DNA from: Thinopyrum elongatum
Lineage: Eukaryota > Streptophyta > Magnoliopsida > Poales > Poaceae
DNA length: 64,000 nucleotides
NCBI GenBank assembly: GCA_011799875.1
Contig: CM022299.1
Coordinates: 353,506,526-353,570,525 of the forward strand
Reading direction: 5' to 3'
Shown: positions 45,101-55,794 of the stretch, piece by piece
How positions within the stretch are numbered: the first letter of the stretch is position 1
How the letters are laid out: every line of letters begins with the position of its first letter
Position numbers and translations under genes: made by a program
The notes under the pieces: model-generated
What the model was told of the DNA's origin: nothing
Seen by the model: the letters and a program-made list of their open reading frames with translations, nothing else
Database searches by the model: none

Positions 45101-46023
45101 CCCTTGCACGGCCAGGGGCTATCTTGTTTCCAGAGCATCGGACAAAATGTCACATGACCCTAAGTTCCTATAGGACCTTCCAGGGATCTAGGAAGCCTTT
45201 AACATCGCGCGATACAGTTCTTCATCTGTGAGTTTTCCAAGTAATAAGTTCCGTCATCACGCCTCCTTGCATGTGCCCGCAAGTAGTCTCTAGCGCGTTC
45301 TTCCCCGATTTCACTAAAGGCTGGTTTCCCACCCGCAGCTACTACTTCTTTGTCCTCCTGGTCCCATATCGGTTTCATGCCGTAGTATCCTGCCACACCC
45401 ATACGGTGGGGGTGTGTGTTCCTCTTCTGAAGTTCTGATTGCTTGGCACTCTTCTCAGCAAACTCTGTAGTTGCCCTGACCCTTTTGAATTCTGCCCAGT
45501 CTGCCTTTGTAATTTGGGGGTATGCAGGGATTGGGTTCTTGCCTTCACTCAAGTACTTCTTGTACATCATGTGCTTCCAGTTTCTCCAAGCATCCCTAGC
45601 CTTCTTTAGTGCAGCGTGTTCCACCTGCATTCTCCACTGCTCTGGAACGTTGAAGTGATCCATGATCTCCCAGACTATCCTTTGCCGTGTTTCTGTGTCA
45701 GCCTTCCGAAACCCCGGCAGATTAATGTTGAGACTTGCCCTGCCAACAAATCCACACACACTCCTGAACCTCGTGCGTGCTTTATCTGGTTTAGTTGGAG
45801 CCCAAGACTTTAAATCAATGTCGGTTACTTCATATACACCTTTAGGCTGGTGTGTGGGCTTCCTTGGAGCGTTCCTCCGTGTCCTGACAGGAAGGGTAAT
45901 TGCTGCAGCTCTATCTCATTCCAGATTAGTTGATCCCTCACCATCTGCTGAAGACGTAGGGTTGTCGGACTCAGATGAAGATACATCGCCTGAAGCATGA
46001 GTGTTGTCGCTGTTATTCGGCAT
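42174..46023 (-). pseudogene. CACTA second gene: plant transposase part, P/Q repeat and Ulp1-like protease, broken
   Basis: From the ATG at 46023 (MPNNSDNT) the first part holds a Ptta/En-Spm type region (WRMQVEHAALKKARDAWRNWKH). After 45199 the frame shifts. From about 45170 to 43326 it continues (FTLSKEERLSMNKVRSEMKQ) into a Pro/Gln/Ala region made of about ten repeats of 12-13 residues, then NFDDLHLFFNFKELDDTLVR. Small exons follow. Together they show a Ulp1-type cysteine protease: H at 42981-42983, D in VYYMDS, and C in QQAGTNLCGYYVC (about 42470). The last exon, 42174-42332, ends in TAG. Breaks: TGA near 45920, TAA at 45199, TAG near 44808, and TGA at 42978 just after the catalytic His codon. 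Confidence 0.75.
43840..44215 (-). repeat. Tandem ~39-bp coding repeat in the CACTA second gene
   Basis: About nine to ten imperfect units of 36-39 bp encode versions of [P/A]-x-A-[K/Q]-Q-[S/T]-x-A. On the plus strand the unit shows as GACTGCTGAGCAGGCGGTTC-like blocks. All units keep the frame. Confidence 0.8.
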
Positions 46024-47162
46024 CTACAGAGAACACATGCAAAACTCAGGAAAGGAGGATAAGCATAAAGCTAACAACTTGGTATCAAGCTGTCTAAACA
46101 AGTCATGCAATAATTTAGAAAATGTACGGCTAATTTGTTAAGTTTGTGTGACTCGAGCGCCCATGATCTGTAAATCGACAGTAACTTATTGGAACAAATA
46201 CAGCTTATATGTACTAGTTAGGAAGGTAGATAATGAACATATATACGCTCTCCGTTGTTTTATAGCCAATTTGGGAACATACAGAACGAAATAGGAAGAG
46301 GGATTGCGAGGAAACATGCCTCACCATGATGGAGAGCAGTAACTAATAGGTTTCTTAATGCAAACCCAGCAGGACCACAGGAAAGGCGAGGGTTACAGGA
46401 TTGATATGCTCGAGGGTGGCTGGCGAGCAAACGAAGACGGCGAGGTGCGGGCAACCGCGTGTTGGGAACGGTAGTGGAGGTAGGGTTGACGCCGAAGAGT
46501 GGGCACACGGTCAGGTTGAGCACACCGGCGCTGGAGAGGGTTCTGCTGTGGATCTGGGGGAGGGGGAGCTGGCGATGGAGATTGGGTGGACTATTGAGTG
46601 AAACGCGGGGGCGGGGGGGGGGGTGTTGGCGGCCTAGGTGAAAAGGGTGAAAAAATATCCCCGGTCGCCCCGCGGAAAGGCCTATGCAAACGGTTGCCTC
46701 TAAGCGCTCGTGTGCACAAACAACATAATTTCGTTTGAAATGAAGACGTGCTAATTTTGAAATGAAGACGTGAGTTCATCATTTGGCCTCATAAAAATTT
46801 CCACGGTACGCAATCATCATTATACCACGGGTTTGATTTTCTGGCGCATTTCAGGTATCGTTTGCTATATTTAAGACCTTTTTTGAATTCAACATGCATT
46901 TTGTGCATATAAATAAAATCACAACCGGAACTGCATGTGCTGTCAAAAGGGATGAGGATTGTCGTTCAAGCAGGGAGCATCCAACGGTGCAGACGTACGA
47001 TCCGTGGGGTTTGGGTTCTGGCCAATCAGAACGCAAGACTCAGATCGCGCGTGCGGTTTGGTCGGCACACGGCTTTCATGAATGAACCATGTGCTATTCG
47101 CAAACCAGATTGCATATCTTCTGTTCATACATACCGGAGTGATATCAATTGAGTGTGCTACC
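46024..47162 (-). other. CACTA region upstream of the second gene
   Basis: This has no coding capacity. It includes a G-run (about 46605-46624), a GTGTGCACAAAC segment reminiscent of the subterminal repeats (about 46712) and a CATCCAACGGTGCAGACG block (46978). It ends where the Helitron begins. Confidence 0.5.
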
Positions 47163-48701
47163 TCTATGGTATAATCTTTCCCTAATAATAAAGCAGCTAT
47201 TGCTTCTGCCCGCTCACCGTCGCGGTCTTTTTACAAAAATGTCCCTGTGGTTTTTGGTATTCAACCCGCAGTCCTCTTTCAAATGACTAATCTGAGAAAA
47301 CATTTCAGTTTTACAAAAAGGCCCTTCTATTTTTGAGAATTCAACCCACGAACCGGCTACACACGCACGAAGCTCAAGCGTTCATTCTGGATCGGGTCAA
47401 CGCAGCGGCTCGATGTAACACCCCAAAAATATTTCTTTTGGATTTTCAAAATCTTTTCCTTAAAATAAAATACTTTTAATTATTTTTGACTTTATTCTCT
47501 TTCTAGTTCCTCTGTTCTGAAAAATATTTTTAATTTTTAACTGGGTTTCAAATTTTTTGAATGGTTCTGTTTTGCATGAATTATTGATTGGGTAATTATT
47601 TTTGAGGGATCAAAAATAATTTTCTTTTAGAAAAGTTTTGAAGAATTAAAATTGTTTCAAGAATATGGCCTTTCCTTTTCTCTCTAGCACTTCCAAAATT
47701 CATCCAATAATTTTTCTACCACCCCTCAATTATCCCACAAGTCATTCACACCTTCTAGGACAGTATCCAACCCCTTTCCACCCCACAAAAATATTTTTCA
47801 TATTTTAGATAAATTCCAAAGTTGCAATTTGTATTATTCATAGTTTCTTTGAGTTACAAAGGAACTACATTTTCTACCACTCTTCTGCCTCCACCAAAAT
47901 TATCCTATCAACTAGATGGTACCTACAACCCATTTCACCAAAAACATTGGGTTCCACAATTCAAAATTTTCAAAATTCAATCAATTCAAAATTGGACCAG
48001 AAACAGATTCCTTGTTCAAAACCCATTCTAAACTTCTCCAAAAATTCTGAAACTTCACCATCACTCTTGTCTTGCATCAGTACATCACCACAAAAATCCA
48101 CAAAAAGTCCAAAATCCCCAAGCACCTCCTGGCATTATGTCATATACCTCATGTGCTTACTGTTCATCACTGAATAAGATTCAGTTAAACTGAATTTGGT
48201 TCAGAGGCAGAGGCAGACGGCGCCGTGCACACCACTCCATCCTCACTCCTTTCCCTCCACGCCACCCTCGCCTTAACTGAGCTCGCCGGGACCCTCCTCG
48301 TCAGTGCCTCACCGCCGACAGCACAGGAGGAGGCCGGTGCACCTGCCTCCGTCCTCGGCGGCGGCAAGCCAAGAGGATCAGCTCGGCCACCGACCACCAT
48401 CACTGCTCCAATGCCCTCCCCACCTACTCCTGCTCCACGCGGCAGTTCCACCACGGCTCCGCGCGCTGACCTCGCCACCCTGGCCCCACTGGCAGTCGCC
48501 GGAGCCAGGCAGCGCCGCCACACCCGTACGGGACTCGTTCCGTGGATGAGCCCGAAGAACTCGATATCGATGGCGCTGGCATCTCCAGAAGGCTCCGCCG
48601 CCCTCATTTACCCCTCGCCGCCCTTGACCACCGCCCCTAACAACCTCGGCAGCCGGAGTAACTCCGGCGTCGCCCACAAGCCACTGACCACCTCGGCGGC
48701 C

Positions 48702-48709
48702 TATAAATA
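48702..48709 (+). promoter_or_regulatory. TATA box of the 4-kb LTR
   Basis: CTATAAATAGTGG lies after a GC-rich U3 and before a C-rich stretch with CACCACCCATCGCC, a plausible core promoter. No experimental support. Confidence 0.5.
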
Positions 48710-50550
48710 GTGGCTCCCGAGCTCCATTTGCACCACCCATCGCCTCCACCACCTTCCAATCGACCCCATGCCACTCCCCTGACCTCGAGGAGGTCGTCTC
48801 CTTCCCCTTCGACCACCGCTCCGCCGCCTCTGTCCGCGATCAGTTCATCGCCATTACTCCACCTCCACAGCTCAAACTTCACCAGTAGCCATACCATCCA
48901 CCAAACGATCGATTCCGCGCTCCAATTCAGCTTCCCGAGCTCTCTCCGGTGAAATCCAAAATCTCCCGAGCCACCGTCCGCCGCCGTCGACCTCGCCGGC
49001 GTTCTGCTGCTCTCCGGCGACCACCACCACCACCCACCGGTGCGGGACCACTCACCGAACACGACTGCACCATCGCCAACCACTGATATGCCGGCGATCA
49101 TCGCCGGCGATCGCCGCCTCCTTACTGTCAACGCGCGCGAGCACGTGTGAATTCAAACCTGACGGGTGGACCCCACCCGTACGCGTTTTATTATTTTCTC
49201 CGTTTAAAACGAAAACGTCTTCTGCCTCTTTACGCTTCCCGCACAGGAAGACGTACTTTTGCCCGGGGCGTTTTCTGTTATTGCAGCAAGGGCCCGATAG
49301 TAGTTGTTTTAATTACAGAAAGGTCCCTGGTTTAAAAACCTTTATAACTTTTTAACCACAAGTCCAAATGACTTGATTCTTTTTTTGAAATTCTTATTTT
49401 TCTCTCTAGTTTTTTTAATATTTATTTCAAAATATTTTTAGACAAGTTTTTGTACTGTGATGAGTTTTTGATTGAATTCAAATTTGTGTTTTTCAGAAAA
49501 AGAGGGGGAAAACTTTGCCGGAAATTTGGAGGGGTTTTTCCTGACTACTTTGAGCAAGGCAAGTATATTTGAACTTGGGATACCATGATTGCATTTGCAT
49601 GACGTGGTTACATCTGTAGAGTTTGCACCATATGAGTAGAGACATTCCTACATGCATGGTCATGTATATTTTCTCTTGCATGCATTCCACTCAAGTTTTG
49701 ACATGCAGGAAGATTGTGAGAAACCAGGAGTGTACTCCTGCCTTGGACGTGCCGGTGGGCACGGGCCTTGTTTTGACACGGTGGTGTCATGTGACATATG
49801 TGGAACATACCGGTGATGATAATTAACACCTCCTGAGTCGGCCTAGATCGAGTCTTGTTCTGTTACACCTAGCTGGATACCGTGCTAACACGAGTCCTTC
49901 CGCAAGGAAGGTACGGCTGAGTAAGTTGTTAAACCCTATCTAGGTACACACCGTACAGAGGGCCATGATGAGGGTTTCCATGGCCATGGACTAAATCCTG
50001 TCATCGGGTCAGGGGGCATGGGTGTTCCGGTTGTAACTGAGAGGGGGGCACCCCTTGGAATCCACGCGTATTAATAGTGATCCCATGCTACTCGAGATTG
50101 TTGTCCCCCGACTTAGAGTTTTTCTGGAATGATGCTTTGGGTGATTCCTGGCATCCGGACGGTTATTCTGGTGTGTGCTGGTCAGGTGTGTTTTCAACCC
50201 AAAGACCGTAATGGGAATTAGTCAGCGTCACGGTGCTAACTAAGGAAATCTCATACACGTGGGTAAAGAGTACACCCTCTGCAGAGTTTAAACTTATTCG
50301 AATAGTCGTTGTCCGCGGTCAAGGGCGTAGCTGGGTGGGTCAAGTGTCGGTCTCCGGAGGAAATACTTATAATATGCTTGAAATATTTTGCAGGATAATT
50401 ATTGACACACTGATGATACCATGAATATTTTGCCATGCATATTTATCTTATTATGGTTATGCATATTATTGTGGACTAACCCGTTTCTCTTATTTTATTT
50501 TCCCGAGTGTCTTAGGGGCTGGCTAGACTACCCCGGGCATTCAGTTTTAT

Positions 50551-50855
50551 TTTCAAGATCTCTCCGTGGCGTCCCTCGAGTTCTCAGGCGGTCTATCACG
50601 CCGCTACTCTTGTGGACACCCGATTGGCATTTCTTTTCAAGACCTCTTCGTGGCGTCCCTCGAGGTCATAGGCGGTCTATCACGCCACTATTCTTGTGGA
50701 TACCCGATTGTCATTTCTTTTCAAGACCGACCATAGCGTCACTTTTGACACCCGACTGGCATTTCTTTTCAAGACCTTTCGTGGCGTCGCTTGAGTTTTC
50801 GGGCGGTCCTGTCTCGCCCGACTCTCTTTTAGACACCCGTTTGACATTTCCCTTA
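50551..50855 (+). repeat. Tandem repeat, period 84 bp, four units
   Basis: Units start at 50551, 50635, 50719 and 50767 with TTTCAAGA; the third is shortened to 48 bp. Each full unit has GTGGCGTC, GGCGGTC, CACGCC (or close variants) and ACACCCG. The array is flanked by GGCTGGCTAGACTACCC on both sides (about 50518 and 50874), so the block itself was duplicated with its border. Confidence 0.82.
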
Positions 50856-51449
50856 TTTTCTGAATGTCACCTGGGCTGGCTAGACTACCCGTGACATTCG
50901 TTAGCTTCTATTTTTATTAAACTTGATTATGACTGACATGCCATATTTACTTCCGTATCATTTTGTTATTATCATGCCATGCCTAAGATTTTAGTCAGCA
51001 TGAACATGTAGTAGGATCAAACATGAGCATATGCATTCGTTATATCTTTTGTTCATTATGTTTGCGAGTACATTTAAACGTACTCACAGGCTTGTCCCTG
51101 GCTATTGTCTTGGCCAGATCATGTTTCAGAGAGGAGCAACACGAAGCCCCCACAACCTAGGAATTGGAGATAACAGCCACGCGAGATAGGAGTTAACCAA
51201 GTCAGCTGTTTCTGTGGAAATGGAGTCCCATCAGCGTTGGAGATCCACGAATCGCTTCCGTCATCCACCACTAGAGATCCCTGTTATATTCATTGGACCT
51301 TATGGTCTTGTACTCTATTTCTTGTAATTGTCTGGAATTCTGTATCAAGAAGGTGTCCACTGGCAACGGTAATCCTGTGGCTGGTGATGACACGAGGGCC
51401 ATTTGCTGCTGGGATTTCATGTCCTGGTAAATCCGGCCCCGACACTCGA

Positions 51450-52424
51450 GCGGCTACGAGCGGCGCGCCTGGGGAGGCGGATCCGGCGGCGGGCGGCGAG
51501 ACGGGGGCCGCCGTGATGACGAGGAAGGCCGGAGCGTGGCTTCACGGGCGGATCCATGGCATCCGCGGCTCGTCGGCAGAAAGAAGTTAGGGAGGTGAGG
51601 GAGAGAAGAAGTGAGAAAGGAGGGGCGGCGTGGCGACCTAGGCAGCAGCTCGCTGGAGCCGGGCGACGGCGGACTGGCGCGGTTGGCTTGGTATGGCGGT
51701 ACCCCTCCCTCCTGTGGATTCGTCGCTCCTATTCCACGGCCACTAGTGCGCATGTCCTTTTCCAACTCAAACGCCCACTCAATGTGCTCTGCTTCTGAGC
51801 CCGTGAGCCCCTGTCTCTTCCACGGTAGCGACACATGCTGCATCTTGAGCCTCCATCTCTTCCACGGCAAGCAACATCAGCATCATGTTTTCTATGGTTT
51901 TGTTTCCCCCGCCTCCATCTCTTCCATGGCAAGCAGCACAAGTTTCTTTGTTTGTAAATTAAGCAGTCTGGTAGATTTGGAAAGAAAGGAATTGCAGATC
52001 TGGAAAGGAGGAACAGGGCACTGAACATTTATACATCTGCATAAGGTACATCCCCATTAAGCAGATTTATTTTTCTGTTCTGAACAAGGTACTGAACTTG
52101 AGAAATTTACCTTTCTGTTGTTATGAAATGCAGATTTGGAAAGAAGGAATAGGGTACTGAACTTTTATATATCTGCATAATCTACATCCGAAGTTAAGCA
52201 GTACACAAATTACTATGCAATAGATGAACAGGGCAATTTTAAGCGTACTACATGCGGAATTATGTCGCTGCAACTCTTTTAGTACTCCTGTGTAGATTTT
52301 CCTACAGCAATATTACTTACTTTCAGTTTCGTGCCATCGTAGAAATTCAGATGGGCGTTCTGCAGCGTGTTCAGAATAATACTTTGCAAGTGACAGCAGC
52401 CCGACGTCGAGCAGTAGCAGCAAC
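51450..52424 (+). other. Helitron interior, GC-rich then AT-rich, possible captured 5' gene part
   Basis: A GC-rich island (51450-51700, with an ATG at 51556 giving MASAARRQKEV) changes abruptly to intron-like T-rich sequence with repeated CTCTTCCACGG motifs near 51825-51935. I do not recognise a protein. It could be a captured exon and first intron of a host gene. Confidence 0.35.
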
Positions 52425-52528
52425 ATGTTCTGCAGCTTCGACGACCCTGATGAGTCGGCGGTCGTGCTCAACTCCTTCCAGGAGGGCATGGAGGAGTTCC
52501 CCCTTGGACTCCATGACCTGATTCTCAG
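52425..52528 (+). pseudogene. Exon-like fragment in the Helitron
   Basis: The frame from ATG 52425 reads FCSFDDPDESAVVLNSFQEG and goes on to LGLHDLILR before a GT at 52529 (CAG/GTTCG). Codon use is even and GC-rich against AT-rich flanks, as in a captured exon. No family is recognised. Confidence 0.4.
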
Positions 52529-55500
52529 GTTCGTAATTTAGCCTATTTTTTGGCTGTTGATTACTCCTTTGTTTCTTTGTACATGTTCTGACTATTGGTG
52601 CTTTGGAACTCTTGTGGTCTGTAGGTCATTGTTCTACTGGCGCTCACTTCACCTGAATGGCTGGACCAGATGATAGTGGATATACCCAGTGTAGTATATT
52701 GCTATAAGGTTGCGTATTAGCTTCCAGTGATTTTGCTCTCACTGGTATCTCGACAAAGCTTGAAGTATATGCCGGTGTCTTGCTCAGTTCAGTTAGTAAT
52801 GGTATTAGCTTGAAGTGCCATCCATACTCAGTTTCAACTAGACACCTCCATGGATACCTCCCTTGACATTATATTGAAGGTTAGTGTTGTTACCTGTTGC
52901 TCAACTTTGCACTTTTAGTACTCCAGCTGCTTTGTAGGCGAAACCGCCACCACCTGCAACCGTGCCCTCAGGCTTCCCTCAGACCGTCCTTATCAATTGT
53001 AGTCTCTGCTCGCCCATGTTCAGTCCCTCCTTTTAGAAACGGCCTCCCTCGATGGTGGCCTCCCATGGAAGCTCTTGAACCTACAGTGGAGTCGGTTCCC
53101 TATCAGTAGGAAATGCTTGCGTTTGACCGTTAGACTGTTAGTTGTAACCATGTTATTCCGTCGAGCTTTTCCATCGAGTTGCCCAAACAATATCAAAGTA
53201 GAAGATGTTAAATATGAAACTACCAAGTTATGTACTCTACTATTGTGGTTGAAGCTCATACAGTCTGCTTGATGTTCGCACCAAATTTCCTTCAGGCAAC
53301 AGGATGATGAGTTCAGTGCAAGTCTTCAGGTTGTAGGGCTAATCATAGGCAAAGAATTCTGGACTTCTGTGAGTTTTCATGAACGATTTTGAAATGAAGA
53401 ATAGTTGTTAAGTTATTATTTTTGCTAGAAGAGTAGCGTCACAAAAAAGAGGATTGCTAGGGAAGTAACTAGAGTACATGCTACTATTTTTATAGGAAAG
53501 AGCCTAAACGACCCAACTTATGCAATCTACAGATGTTGCTTACGAAATCGGGTATAGAGCCATGCATCTGTAACCATCTATTAGCAACATCAGGTTTGTG
53601 TTTGTATCTCCTCTGCCTTCGTCATTTCTTGATCATTATGTTATTTCTTTTGTCATCTTGGATCCTTTTTGTTATAGGCATACATTCTCTTTTGGTTTAA
53701 GAAGATAACAATCCAATTTCACTAAATGCATTTTCTATAGCAGGCGGATTCTCTAATAATTCAATCATACTGCGTACTGGTCTATAATTTCATTTCTTTG
53801 GTCATTAATCTACCTTTTCCCTCAGATTGTTTCTCATAGTGAACAACTCATAAAAATGATTTGTAGGAAATAGACAAGAATGATAAGGTACATACTGATG
53901 TTTTCCGTAATTTTCCTGTGTGGTTCAAGAGAAGCGTATTGCAGCAGAAGATTTCAAGGGTGATAACGCGAGGAAGAAAAACTGTCCATTGTGGGAGAAG
54001 AAATTGTTTCCCCATACGCTTTCAGTTTAAAGTTTCCATTACATACAGTTTCACTCTGTTCATATGATACATTTGTTATCACTCGGTATTCTGCTCAAGG
54101 GGAACTGATACTTCCGCATATGAGAATTCTTATTCTTCTGACCATGGCATGCCTTTTGGTCTGCCCTGGCTTAGGTAGTTTGTGTTGACTCCTTGATTAT
54201 TCAGTGATTTGCCAGCTATTCATGGATTCAGCAACAAACTGGATTTGCTTTGTCCCAGGATCATGGATACTCTAATGCCCTTTATTGACCATGTATTTGA
54301 GAGGCCGCTTCTGATTGTTTTTGTATTTGTATGCATCTTTTGAGCTTGTAGAACCCATTTATTTTCCCAAAGATCTCACTTGTGCGTGCTAATCTGGGGA
54401 ACTATATTCAGTCATCCCTTGGCCCTATTATGCTGGTCGTTTTGCATTTTGCTTTTGTGTTAGAATATGTAATTACTATGTAATCAGAACCATTTTTTGT
54501 TCATATGGGATTGTCCTGTATGATAACTTGATAAGGCATGAGAACATTTTTATACTATGCCAAAAGTGGTCAATCCATAGAAGAATGCGTGCTCCTAAGC
54601 CATGGGGGAAATTAGCAAACAGACAAAAGTTAAGGGCCTAAGGCAAGACTGGCACACCCATGTGTAGACCATCATTTGATTTTAGTGCTTTGGATAGGTT
54701 CATGCAAAAAGATAAAACTTTTAGATGTACATGGTATCACCCTCACCTCTGATGGCACAAGCGCTCTATTTGATGTTCTTCAGGAGAGGTTCAAGATTAC
54801 ATTTAAGGAGAGAACACAGCCATGTTGACACTCAATAAAGTGAAGCAACCGCCAGCCTTGCAAGAGAGGGAGAGTAGTCCGGGCCTATCATACAACGTAA
54901 ATATGTCAACTGCTCTTTGCAGAATCGCTACAAAATTCATGTTAATTACCTGCAAATGAATAAGGTTTGATTAACTGCTCTTTTTTGAGTTTTCAGTTTC
55001 CTTCTATTTCCCTGCTTCATTTTTACTCATTGTGAATCATTTGTTGCTGTCACTAAATCCATGTTGGAAAATCTACATCGGTTTGACATAGGCACATTGA
55101 TAAGAGTGCTTGAAGCTGCCACAGTTAAGCCAGAGCCATCTTATTTTTATTTTTATTCTGTGAAGAAGAGCCATCTCAATTTAAAGTGTGAGTTGCTTGT
55201 GTTTTCAGTACGAGACCTGCTATTGATTTTTTTCCTGGTGAAACATAACATGCATGTAAGCTAGCTACTGTTATGTTGGAGACCGAACTTACTACATTTA
55301 GAAAAGAATACTCATTGTGCCACCAATTAGTAGCAACTAATCGAATCCTGATGGTTAGAAGCATGTTTCACTTACGCTGAAAACTGCTGCTGTTATTTTC
55401 CTTTCATGAGTTTTGATTTGTTCCTATTGCTGATCGGCTGGCCTGTTTTTATAAATTTCTGAGTAATTTTCTATTATGACATTCTTACATTCATACTTTT

Positions 55501-55584
55501 GGTTTTCTTCAGGTTGGGGGCTTATATCCTTGTTAGGCAGTGAAGATGCTCTTGTGGGTCACATAGCACATGTTAAGCCTATCT
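52529..55584 (+). other. AT-rich Helitron interior
   Basis: The sequence is intron-like, with many T-rich tracts and possible splice signals such as CTTCAG/GCAACAG near 53294. No open frame above 70 codons is convincing. No repeats seen. Confidence 0.4.
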
Positions 55585-55610
55585 CCCAGTGCAACGCACG
55601 GGCAATTTTC

Positions 55611-55637
55611 ATAATAATAATAATAATAATAATAATA
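55611..55637. repeat. (ATA)n microsatellite at the Helitron 3' end
   Basis: About nine ATA/TAA units follow the hairpin and TTTTC. It marks the Helitron/CACTA junction and may have replaced the original CTRR. Confidence 0.85.
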
Positions 55638-55794
55638 AACAGTTCAAATTCATTACCTGAGCTGACAGCATATCAAGGTCAACATATTAACGGTTCTTAC
55701 ATCAACAGAAAACCGGGCATAACTCACAAATTTAGTACACGCGATCATTCTAAATTGAACGAATTAAGTTGTAGGGTAGGCATAAAAACTAGTC

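Larger units (their letters stand above)
47414..51444 (+). mobile_element. Solo LTR of 4.0 kb with CTCGA duplication
   Basis: The segment starts TGTAACACCCCAAAA and ends CCGGCCCCGACA. It is flanked by CTCGA at 47409-47413 and 51445-51449. It has no internal coding region; the 161-codon frame at 48225-48710 lies upstream of the TATA box. A 4-kb LTR is typical of long-LTR families such as the Sukkula/Erika type or LARDs in Triticeae, but I do not assign the family. Plus orientation is inferred from TATAAATA at 48702-48709. It sits inside the Helitron. Confidence 0.85.
47163..55614 (+). mobile_element. Probable non-autonomous Helitron with gene fragments
   Basis: The right end has the grass Helitron hairpin CCCAGTGCAACGCACGGG at 55585-55602 followed by CAATTTTC, close to the expected CTRR end (the end itself is blurred by a TAA microsatellite). 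The left end is proposed at a TC in TCTATGGTATAATC followed by TTTCCCTAATAATAAAGC (47163 or 47175). It lies between the two CACTA genes, which restores CACTA order when removed. No Rep/helicase is seen. The interior (47163-47413, 51450-55584) is AT-rich, intron-like, with GC-rich exon-like islands. The exact ends need alignment to other copies. Confidence 0.55.

Noticed and set aside
46401..46641. Gly/Glu-rich short frames near the G-run
   Set aside because: Low-complexity reading of a G-rich stretch upstream of the CACTA second gene; no start context or homology seen.
48225..48710. 161-codon open frame in the 4-kb LTR
   Set aside because: It is Pro/Ser/Ala rich, lies upstream of the TATA box in the U3 part of an LTR, and has no recognisable domain.
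51556..51870. Possible host gene start (ATG 51556) in a GC-rich island
   Set aside because: The frame has no recognised domain, has no supported downstream exons, and lies inside a probable Helitron next to an LTR insertion. Kept only as a possible captured fragment.
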